Position numbers and translations under genes: made by a program. From Lepeophtheirus salmonis (lineage: Eukaryota > Arthropoda > Copepoda > Siphonostomatoida > Caligidae): DNA of 64,000 bases. Location: contig NC_052141.2 of NCBI RefSeq assembly GCF_016086655.4, positions 5,518,001-5,582,000 on the forward strand, read 5' to 3'. This document shows, piece by piece, positions 55,915 to 64,000 of this stretch. Each line of letters begins with the position of its first letter. The stretch's first letter is position 1. Under the pieces are notes generated by a model. The model was not told where the DNA came from. It ran no database searches and worked only from the letters and a program-made list of their open reading frames with translations.

Positions 55915-56350
55915 TTGACAAGCCATAACAGTCTACACACGCTGGCGAACCGATTGGCTGCTATTGACGATGAAGGCTGGGTCCTTGGTGTACAACCCTG
56001 TTATGATAGGAGCTCAAAGCGAATCAAAATTTATATGAGAGGTGGGGCAGACATTCTTCTCCAAAACGCCTCAAACTGCAAAGTCCTAGGGACTGAGATC
56101 AGGCCTGGAGGAGGGCCACATGGAGACAGGCAAAAAGTAAGCTAGAGGTTATGTTGCTACATAATTTTGTGTTATTCTTTCTGTTTATGGCTACAATGGA
56201 CTTCTTGATACTGGAAGCAGTCACGGGAACGGAGGAGATCGTTTTTTTTGTTCCTCTGACATTTCTACAGTCGGAGACATGGGATAAAAATAAAACTTGT
56301 TTATTTTGGTTTCAGCTGTCGTTTGTTTGTTTAAAAAAACCTCATAATTA
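55915..56350 (+). repeat. F7 dispersed repeat copy B with open frame
   Basis: The copy matches 5100-5440 in order. A 76-codon frame (55,915-56,145) contains ANRLAAIDDEGWVLGVQPCY and MRGGADILLQNASNCKVLGT. The GGADILLQ part corresponds to 'ggccgacattcttctcca' in the 5.1 kb copy, where the frame is broken. It may derive from an unidentified transposon protein; I recognise no domain. The 3' end carries 'taaaacttgtttattttggt'. Confidence 0.5.
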
Positions 56351-56399
56351 AAACTAACGGATGATTTGTGTTTGAAGAATAAAAATGTAATCTATACTT

Positions 56400-57060
56400 A
56401 ATTTTGAGAAAAATCGTTCTAGCTTGCTTTGATGCTAACGCAAATCCATATAAACATTCATCAAAATATTTCAATGACATATTTGAGTCAATTATAGGCT
56501 TCATAGTCAAAATTAATGGGATGAGTTGTTATATTCAAGAATTTTAAATCTAGTTTAGAGTCCTTATTTGAATCAAGAGACTTATATTGTCCACGATATG
56601 GGCCCTTTGAACCATAAAATATATTTATGTTCCATAATTTTATTGTCAAGATCAATTGAGTTACTTTAAGTACAACTTTTGTTGCTTCCAAAAGGTTGAT
56701 AAGGGAAGTTTGTTTATAGAAATTGACGATGATTCGTCGTCAAAGAAAAATTATTCCAGCTTGCTTTTATATTGATGGACCACTTCACCTTAATATTATT
56801 CTAATTACTGGACTTAGATGTACAAGAATTTATGCTGTAGTTTAGAACCTATATTTGATTTAAGAGACATCTATTGGTCCTGATATGGGACATTACAACC
56901 ATAAAATATATTAATTAATCATTCTATAACAGTGACGATCAGTTTTGAATACAGTTTGTGAATCAAATAAAGGTTGTAAGACATAGCTAAATGATTTAGT
57001 ATGTCAACTCATCTGGGATTTTGAATTCTTAGCGTATATTTGACTAAAATATGTCTATGA
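56400..57060. repeat. F3 repeats, mostly reverse
   Basis: 'aaatcgttctagcttgcttt' (about 56,412), 'ttgagtcaattataggcttc' and 'ttgtccacgatatgggccct' define a reverse unit to about 56,770. A second partial reverse unit runs to about 56,960, then a forward fragment ('tgaatcaaataaaggttgta') to about 57,060. Confidence 0.65.
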
Positions 57061-57239
57061 AATTTTTGCTCTGAATTCACCTGGTTTTTTACCGTGTGGC
57101 CTCTTAAATCTGCACACTTACTAATTCAACCATTAGTTAATGTTGAGAAATTGAAATTAATTCATTTTTCAAATAAATAAAGTATACACAATTAGTTGCA
57201 AAACAAAAAAAACATGACTAGCTTACGTATAAGTCGAGA

Positions 57240-57745
57240 AAATAACACTTGAACGTGATCGACATAGTTGCATTCCAAGCAATTGAGCATCTCCAGAACC
57301 ACTGTCTACGCCATCAGTAAGTCCAATCTGTCAGAAAGGTCAAACTGGACTCGGAGGAGTTAAAAAAACAGACCAGGCCAATCCTCTCAAGTTCATTAGG
57401 GCCCATGGAAGATATCTCGGTGCTCACATCCTTCACACCAGAAAACTATCAAAAAAGAGGGTGAAAAGAGGCTTCTGAGGGTGGAGAGGCCAAATTGTAG
57501 GCATGCAATGAAAGAACCCATCTCCTCCGTTGCAAGACTCTTTTGAATAAGTCTTTTGAACTCTTTTTTGACACTTTTGCCCCCCCCCTCCTACACCCCT
57601 GATACCAAAGCCTTCGACTACTCCTTTTTGGTGCATTTCGAGGGGAAGGCCTATACTGTCCTTAATCCAAAGATTGAGGTCCTCAAAGCCACTGTCAGCC
57701 AGCACTGAGATGCTATGACAGAGGACTACAACTATAGTGGCTGCC
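57240..57745 (+). pseudogene. IS630-type transposase, core deleted
   Basis: LNVIDIVAFQAIEHLQNHCL and the weak hinge SEELKKQTRPILSSSL are N-terminal. NERTHLLRCKTLLNKSFELF is the linker before the first aspartate. The sequence then jumps to IPKAFDYSFLVHFEGKAYTV, in which FDYSF is the third-aspartate block, and to the tail IEVLKATVSQH and DAMTEDYNYSGCQ. The first two aspartates are deleted. The last residues are copied in reverse by the hairpin at 57,711-57,920. Confidence 0.65.
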
Positions 57746-57920
57746 AGGTAGTGATGTGTGGGTCCTTGTTTGGTACGTCCAGTCTTAAGAACCGGTCCCA
57801 ATGACTAACGGTCTTAAGAAAACAATAGGACCGGTCCTTAAGACTGGACTGGACCAAATAAATAAGGACCCACACAACACTACCTGGCAACCACTACAGA
57901 TGTAGTCTTCTGTCATATCG
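57711..57920. repeat. Long inverted repeat built on an F2 end
   Basis: The left arm (about 57,711-57,799) and right arm (about 57,828-57,920) are inverse copies centred near 57,815. Each arm includes the transposase tail ('tatgacagaggactacaact' on the left) and then TAGTGATGTGTGGGTCC (TAGTGTTGTGTGGGTCC in the right arm). Inside are 'agtcttaagaaccggtccca' and its inverse. F2-type termini face each other at 57,749 and 57,883, but the flanks are inverted, not direct, so this is not a simple insertion. Confidence 0.75.
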
Positions 57921-58541
57921 TCCCAGTCCGGTCTTTAACTGGTGGTCCTTGGAATTTTTCATAAAAATATCGATGGTTTATTGAGCCAAATAAGATATAG
58001 GAAATATTTATGGAGATTATTGCACATATCTTGAAAAAAATATTATATTTTTCTCAATAGAATACAATATATACTTGGTTATATAATTTATTCAATTATG
58101 TATCCACGACATTTGTACCAAGTCCCATGTATATAGTGTTCAAATTTTAATGGACCACTTTGAAAGGTAATCAAATGAATTGCTATTTAATCTGAAAAAA
58201 CATATTTATGTATTTTAGAGAAGCCATTGATGTAAGTATTCTTCGGTGAATGAGGGTGAAATATTTGTCCCATAGGTTGTATAATTATAACTATAACGTC
58301 CAACTGATCATTGCAATGTTTTATTGACCTTGTGCCACCCAAACACTTTTCTTTTTCCGATAACATTTATGTGGTGTTATTGCTAAACTATTTAGAGGAG
58401 TATTTAATATATTTTCAAATCCATAAAAAATCCGAGTTCAATTTATTTTTTCAACGTTTAATTTATAGCGTTGCAAAAATTGGAATGAGCATAAAAAAGA
58501 GAGAGAAAAGAAAGAATGGAGTGGATCTGTTGTACTTGTAG
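57921..58541. other. Unassigned spacer
   Basis: AT-rich, nothing recognised. Confidence 0.4.
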
Positions 58542-58549
58542 GTACATAC

Positions 58550-59016
58550 TAGTGTTGAGATTCGGTCCAGCAACGATTTTTTTTTTTTTTTTTTTCGGTT
58601 CCATCATAAGTAATTATTTCTGGACCGATTTTGATTTGGTCTCAATTTATGGACCGATTTTTTTCTGCCTCACATATTATGAAGAGACCATTTTGTTTTC
58701 TAGATCAGCTGATATTATACAATAAGTTCTAGAACAAATACTGTATACATATAAAAGACGTCGGGATCAAAATTATTACGAGCTATCTCTGTTTAAACTT
58801 GATATAACGTCATTGTACTTGACAAAACATATGATGTCATGTTATAAACAATTTATCTGTAAAATCGGACCATTTTTTTAGGGACTGAAATAGACCGAAT
58901 TTTTCCTTTGGTTCGATCTACACCGCACTTTTCCTTTGGACCGATCTACATCAAATTTTAAATATTGAGACCGTTCCAGACCGAGTAAAGGATTTCCAGA
59001 CCGAAACCCAACACTA
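58550..59016 (+). mobile_element. F1 hAT-type element with perfect target duplication
   Basis: 467 bp from TAGTGTTGAGATTCGGTCC to 'gaccgaaacccaacacta'. It is flanked by identical octamers gtacatac at 58,542-58,549 and 59,017-59,024. This is the cleanest F1 copy and fixes the family as hAT-type (TAGTG..CACTA ends, 8-bp duplication). There is no coding capacity. The centre is close to the 26.5 kb copy. Confidence 0.9.
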
Positions 59017-59024
59017 GTACATAC

Positions 59025-59440
59025 CAGTGTTGAGACACGGTCTGAGACCAATTTTTTTCGGTTCGGTCTTAATTATTGGTTGGTTTTTCTAGACAGATTT
59101 GTACTGGATATCTGACCGTCAACCCAAATTTAATCGGTTTCAAATTTTTGTGTCTCCATATTGTATGAACTGATTTTATTCTCTTTTATTGACATCTAAT
59201 TCATTTTAAACTTCATATGACGTCATTGTCCATATTTTGTCTATTTGAAAACTTATATGACGTCATGAACTACTTTTAATTTAAACATTTTTTTGTAGGA
59301 CGGATGAACATTGAATTTTGTTATGAAACCAGTTCATACTGAGCTTCTTTCAAGGACTGTTTGAGTTCGGTCCCACCAAATTATAAAGGTCTAATACGGA
59401 TCTAGGATTTCCTGATAGAGTCCTATAAAAACAACGGATC
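59025..59440 (+). repeat. Adjacent F1 copy, eroded right end
   Basis: CAGTGTTGAGACACGGTCTG begins immediately after the right gtacatac of the preceding copy. F1 modules run to an eroded end 'cggatctaggatttcctgat' near 59,400-59,440. No matching right octamer is found. Confidence 0.5.
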
Positions 59441-59589
59441 CATATCTGGGGTTCTTCTTCTCTTCTTTTAACGCATTCTACTTTTTCCCGTCTGGGTCGG
59501 TCTCATTTGAGTTAACGTCTACACCGATATTCATAATCAATTGTTCAATGATATCAATTGTGCGTTTCAATAGTGTGAACATTTACATT

Positions 59590-60293
59590 TTATGCTATGT
59601 TTCGGTCTGAAAATCATAGACCGGCCTGATACATTTATTATTTTAGTTAAGTGGAACGAACTAACTCGGTGATTAAAAAATCTGTTTACAATTAGAATAC
59701 GATTAAATTTCGTTCTACAATCGCGATTTAAATCTAAGAAATGTGACAATATATATTTAAGACGGAACCTGGAAAAAAATCGATCTTTATAAATGAGTTG
59801 TAGAGGACCTCATTAGTGTTTCAAAATTGATAACGTGGACCTAGAATAATGACACATGGAATCAAATGTGACCTATAAATTATATTTGTACAACTTTTAA
59901 ATCAGGCAGATAAGGGATAAAATGCATTCATAGATTGAGCAGGGGAAAAAATGATTCCTAAATTGAGACCAATAGAATCGATTCACGATTTAACTTTATC
60001 GTACCCTAAATCGAAATATTAGTCCAAATCGGTCCAGAAAAAATCCCTTGAGACCAAACTGTATAAATAAATTGTTGTATTTTAAAATACTGAACATTGA
60101 CCAACAATAACGTCATATGAAATTAAATGTGATGTATAAATCAGGTGCATCGGCTAGAAAATCAGTTTGTAGAGGCTTACCAAAAGAATATCATTCCACT
60201 GACTAAGCCGTAATATTGGTACTAATCGGTTTTTTCTTTAAAGAAGTTCGAACCGGGGGGAAAGGTTCAGTTTCGGACAACGTCTCAACACTA
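59590..60293 (-). mobile_element. F1 copy, reverse orientation
   Basis: The eroded start 'tatgctatgtttcggtctga' with 'ccggcctgatacatttatta' and 'gaacgaactaactcggtgat' runs to a clear right end 'gacaacgtctcaacacta' (60,293). Octamers do not match. Confidence 0.55.
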
Positions 60294-60978
60294 ATATTAA
60301 CATATGTAAAGTATTTATATATTTTATCTCTTGTCTTATTTCTCTCTTTTTTATCTTATTCTTATATTATATATGTATGTATATTGTATATGAATAGAGT
60401 GGTTGTTTATAGATAGTTATGACCTGATATTGACCTAACCTTGCTCTGCTCTAGGAGCATGACCTCTCAAGTGGAGTTCTTTCTTTCTTGTTTAATAATA
60501 ATGGTTGAATGTTTTAATTTAAATGATCTACATACATATGTATATAAATGAGTTTTTTTTTGTCTTTCTAAGGTATTCATTGGTGTTGAGACTCGGTTCG
60601 ATATCAAAGTATTTGTACAGTTCGGTTTTACATGATTTTTTTTTTTTTTACAGATTAAGACCGATATTTCAGTTCAAAATGATTATTGTTCGACTCCGTT
60701 TTCAGGGATTATTTCTAGACCAAGTATGAACGAACTTTAGATCCAAATTAAACTGTCAAACTGTACACCAAAAATTAGTCGTTTTCAAAAGGTGGATTCA
60801 TTTTTTCGGACTCATCTGTGGTCTGATTTTTTTTCAACTATCCAACAGATTTAAGAGCTTTAAGAAAAGGATTTATCCAAGACATTTAACTTTATATGAC
60901 GTAATTGTAGGCTAATGTTATCAATTTGAGAACACAACTGACGACTTCTGACCATTCATTTATAGAATCGGTCTATAC

Positions 60979-61413
60979 CAGGGATATTCAGCCTTTTAAT
61001 TTAATGAGCCCCATTGCCACTTACAATATTTGAATGGCCAAAGAATCTATAAAATTAACTTTAATGAAAAATGGCTTCATAAAATAAAACTATTATATAC
61101 ATTTAATGGTCGAATTTCGGCCAAAATCCAATCTTTCAGGGTTTGATTTTGATTTTTTAAATTTAATATTATTCCTAGTCTGCATAATTTAATTAATTTC
61201 TTTTTGCGTTTTCCTATTAAAAAAAAATCACTAGATCGATAATTTTTTCAAAAATTCTTTTATTTGGGAAATATTTTTCAATGTGCGTTCTACGCGTTTG
61301 ATGATTTTGTGACATTTTTCCTAAAAAAAAATACTTCTTGAAGTATGAATGACTAGTGGACCACACTTAATCATTAAAAAGGCTACAATGCGGCCACAGA
61401 TTGGACATCCCTG
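60979..61413 (+). mobile_element. F5 hAT-type MITE nested in F1
   Basis: The left end CAGGGATATTCAGCC and the right end, CAGGGATGTCCAATC on the reverse strand, are inverted termini. Flanks gtctatac (60,971-60,978) and gtctagac (61,414-61,421) match at 7 of 8 bases. The target is the F1 'tcggtctagacc' motif. 435 bp, no coding content. Confidence 0.8.
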
Positions 61414-62289
61414 GTCTAGACTGTATTTCAAATTAGACTGATCCAGGCAAAAATTTTACCTGAAACAGGTCCAGAACCGCGTTACCACTCGTGGGGAATT
61501 TAATGTGTTGAAGGGACAAGTGATCATTGTTCATAATTTGCAATCAAGGAGTATTTTGAAAGGCATTTGATGAAGTTTAATCAAGATTTGTTGGATATTA
61601 GTCTATTTTATATAGTAAACATACGAATTATGATGCAATTGATGACGTCAGCAAAAACCCACTAAAAGTAAATGGTCTAAAGCAATATTAATAAATGGAG
61701 GGTAATCAACAAAAATTCATCCATAGAATTTGTCTCGAACACATTTAAAATGAGACTGATCCAGACTCCATTATTTGTAAACCCGATTTATAAGGGTACA
61801 GCCCATAATGTCATCAACAATATTTCATCGATAGAATCGGTCCACCCGAAATTGAAATGAAACCTAACCAGGGCAATTTTTTTGTATCACCAATCCGAAT
61901 TCACAATTTTGAAACACACATGAAGTAATGAACAGTTTTTTTTTATGAAATCGGCAAAGATCAAATTTTAAAGGATACTGATCCAAGCCAATGTTGCTTT
62001 TTTTTGTTGTTTTTTTTAAACCGCTGCTTTACATGACGTTATCCACAACAATTCATTTATAGAATCAGTGTCGACCGAATTTAAAATGAGACCAATCGAG
62101 ACTGATCCAGAACAATTTTTTCTTTCATAACGATTAGTGCAATTTTTGTCCCCCCCCACCCCACCCACTGTCTGTGTTTGTCCTAAACTTGATACCCCCC
62201 TTTATTAAATTTTAGATCAACCCCCCTCCCTGTTATATGTATTTGATAGGGCTTGGCTGCATAATTTAGTCGAATAACGACTTTTTGTA

Positions 62290-62410
62290 GAAAATAAATT
62301 TTTATTAAAAAATTTTAACCCCTATATTCTCATGAAAAAAAAAATATTTTGCTTAAACAGCTACAGCCCCTCCAACAACCCTCCCCCCCCATCCCCTACG
62401 GATACCCCTG
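62290..62410 (+). repeat. F4 right end
   Basis: 'gcttaaacagctacagcccc' followed by C-runs and 'cctacggatacccctg', ending 62,410, is the F4 right terminus. It directly abuts the 3' end of the RPS19 pseudogene. Confidence 0.65.
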
Positions 62411-62448
62411 CTTTTTGTAGAGTTCTTATTTTTATTAAAACAACTTAT

Positions 62449-62874
62449 CTATTTGACATTTTTAATTTGAGAAGCAATACGATCAAGATCCTTCCGTCCT
62501 TGGGATGTCTAAAAACGGCCACCGTAACCTCTCTTCAACTGCTTCAGCTCTTCCAAAGTTTGCTAAGCATTGCTTGCAACGGTTCCCAAGCCACGAGACT
62601 AATATTTAGGGCAACTTACATTATTTTTTCTCACTCCGTAGATCTTACGAATAGTGGAAACACGGACGGAGGTGTGAATGTAGGTGAGTCTAACGGTAGA
62701 GGCACAAGTAATGTACAACCAATCCTTATCATAAGGGACCAACTCCTTGGGAATGTTTGTAGTGATGTAATCCACGTAGTCGGGGATAATTTATTTACCG
62801 GAATTCTTTAAAAAAGCGGCCAAAGCCTTCACAAAAGCCTGTAGGTCAACATCATTGACGCTTACGGGGACCAT
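62449..62874 (-). pseudogene. RpS19: Ribosomal protein S19 (eS19) processed pseudogene
   Basis: From ATG at 62,874 one uninterrupted register of 142 codons reads MVPVSVNDVDLQAFVKALAA, FLKNSGK, then IIPDYVDYITT and ELVPYDKDWLYITCASTVRL. KIYGVRKNN and RKDLDRIASQIKNVK follow, then a terminal TAG at 62,449. Order and length (about 145 residues in the family) match eS19, a small-subunit protein. Four premature stops fall at codons 28, 92, 104 and 122, with no frameshift and no intron. Downstream is AATAAA (62,431-62,436) and a short A-run ending at the F4 terminus. These are marks of a retrotransposed, dead copy; the functional gene is elsewhere. Confidence 0.9.
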
Positions 62875-62925
62875 GATTCGGTTATATCGTTGAAAACACA
62901 CGTTCTGCGCTTGAAAGGATCAGGA
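62875..62925 (-). other. Former RPS19 5' leader
   Basis: Upstream of the pseudogene ATG, the minus strand has 'cctttcaagcgcagaacgtg' before 'ttttcaacgatataaccgaa'. A pyrimidine start such as CCTTTC is what a ribosomal-protein (TOP) mRNA 5' end would leave, so the copy may be full length. Inference only. Confidence 0.35.
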
Positions 62926-63295
62926 GGAAAGATGATATTGGAAGGTTTGGTGATCCGTGAAATAGTAATCAGTTCTCAATGGTATGGACTTTCAAATATT
63001 CCATACCCCTCCCTCCCTCTCATCCTAAAAAATCTTAAATCGGTCTCTCTCTCTCAATCTTGTCAACTCAACGTCATGAATGTATTATCCTTTAGATCAC
63101 TGACGACCTCAACAATTCATCTATAGAATCATTATTCTCCAAATTTTATGTACCCCAATCTATACAAAAATATTTTTTTAAGACTGGTCGTGATTGGACT
63201 TATTTCAAGAGTCGAATTAGTTTGGTCGACTAAAAATCATAGCGTTCTCAGACCGGTCTAGGATTTTCAGACCGAGTACCAACACTAGTATCCAT

Positions 63296-63584
63296 GTTCT
63301 AATTTCACAATTGTTCTTTGTCTATATAAATATACTTAAATAGAAATATGTATTTATATTTCCTTATGACTTTGAAAGGTCTTTCTTCTATGCATATTAA
63401 TGTCTTACATACTTTGGGGCTTATAATTGTGCATATACCTACAGACAATCATCCAGATATTATGTAATGTTTTTGTTTTTTTACAAAATTTGACAAATAT
63501 ATATTTTCTTTATATAGAAAAGACGCATTTCGGGAGAAGAAAGTTTGAATAATAAACTTATAGAAGACAAAGTAAAGTTTGATA
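63296..63584. other. Unassigned spacer
   Basis: AT-rich, nothing recognised. Confidence 0.4.
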
Positions 63585-63905
63585 AATGTGGCTCGTCAAC
63601 AAAAAAACAAGCTAGGATGATTTTTCTTAAAACGGAGTCTGGATTCCATTTGCATTCTTATGCAAATTAACCTTTAAGATACGACGCAAATGGCATTTGG
63701 GATAGCCAAAATCTATCATCACCATTAAATAATAAGATACTGATCAATTTGATGGTAGAAAAGGACCAAAACGTGGTCAATATAAGTATGTTAAATCAAA
63801 TAAAGGTTATAAACGATGGTTAAAACTCTAGAGTACAAATAACTCATTCATAAATTTGCATACAAAGCTCCTATATACACATGGTCAGGACCTTAAATTT
63901 AGAAA
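63585..63905 (+). repeat. F3 repeat, one unit
   Basis: 'gtggctcgtcaacaaaaaaa', 'tacgacgcaaatggcatttg', 'atcaataagtatg'-like blocks and 'taaaactctagagtacaaat' follow F3 order. The 3' end is partly eroded. Confidence 0.7.
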
Positions 63906-64000
63906 ATGAAAGGAACACATATGACCCTGGATATCCCAAAATTAATTCAGCATTTCACAATTTTTTTGCTCCTATATGATAAGATCCATAATAAAGTACA

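Larger units (their letters stand above)
60581..63287 (+). mobile_element. Composite F1 element of 2.7 kb
   Basis: The left end TGGTGTTGAGACTCGGTTCG (60,581) and right end 'gaccgagtaccaacacta' (63,287) are flanked by gtattcat and gtatccat (7 of 8). Inside, the F1 module 'caacaattcatctatagaat' recurs about five times (near 60,950, 61,705, 61,815, 62,045 and 63,110). F5, an F4 end and an RPS19 pseudogene are nested within it. If the outer ends belong together, this is an unusually large F1 member that grew by internal duplication and insertion. A chance pairing of two separate copies cannot be excluded. Confidence 0.5.

Noticed and set aside
57433..57801. A 122-codon minus-strand open frame.
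   Set aside because: It is antisense to the plus-strand transposase remnant and runs into the inverted repeat. No family match.
62332..62811. A 159-codon plus-strand open frame, the longest in the window.
   Set aside because: It is antisense to the RPS19 pseudogene and begins in the C-rich F4 end.

Overview
The window looks like repeat-dominated, non-coding DNA of an AT-rich invertebrate nuclear genome. I found no intact host gene, no tRNA, no rRNA and no CRISPR. Long A and T runs, a very high density of decayed Tc1/mariner (IS630-superfamily) transposases, several hAT-type non-autonomous families and a dead animal-type ribosomal protein S19 copy all fit an arthropod. From memory, the transposase flavours resemble those of parasitic copepods such as salmon lice (Lepeophtheirus/Caligus). 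That assignment is inference; the sequence alone does not prove the species.

I use working names for the repeat families. F1 is an hAT-type family (TIR TAGTGTTGRG-YTCGGTC, 8-bp target duplications) with inner modules rich in GGTC/GACC palindromes. Copies lie at 0.26-1.40, 4.1-4.8, 10.5-12.4, 18.0-18.2, 26.5-27.1, 31.1-31.7, 34.3, 38.3-38.8, 43.0, 47.5-48.2 and 58.5-63.3 kb. F2 is a smaller hAT-type MITE (TAGTGTTGTG-GGTCC) at 27.3, 55.6 and 57.75 kb. F3 is a roughly 350-385 bp unit of unknown class that forms tandem arrays and inverted pairs (12.9-14.5, 18.6, 24.3, 38.8, 48.6-50.5, 54.7, 56.4 and 63.6 kb). F4 is an extremely A/T-rich family ending in CAGGGGCGTC-type TIRs (3.3, 9.4, 10.6, 14.5, 43.6 and 62.3 kb). 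At 17.3-17.6 kb an F4 terminus abuts an hAT transposase C-terminus, which suggests F4 descends from an hAT element. F5 and F6 are short hAT MITEs at 61.0, 47.6 and 19.4 kb. F7 and F8 are dispersed repeats of unknown class.

About twenty pieces of Tc1/mariner-type transposase lie between and inside these repeats. None is intact. The clearest are a DD41D-type mariner at 44.56-45.48 kb, an internally deleted TIR-bounded element at 15.40-15.93 kb, a nearly full catalytic domain with internal tandem duplications at 51.6-52.4 kb, and a minus-strand copy at 53.4-54.0 kb. A PIF1-like helicase fragment at 22.2-22.5 kb marks a Helitron remnant.

The most layered locus is 58.5-63.3 kb. It is a run of F1 copies whose largest member (60,581-63,287, with nearly matching 8-bp flanks) contains a nested F5 element, an F4 end and an RPS19 processed pseudogene. 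A 0.5-kb C-rich, G-poor segment at 29.05-29.56 kb is compositionally foreign to the window and could be mitochondrial in origin. Remaining stretches are unassigned AT-rich sequence. No functional gene network can be inferred; the window records successive DNA-transposon invasions.
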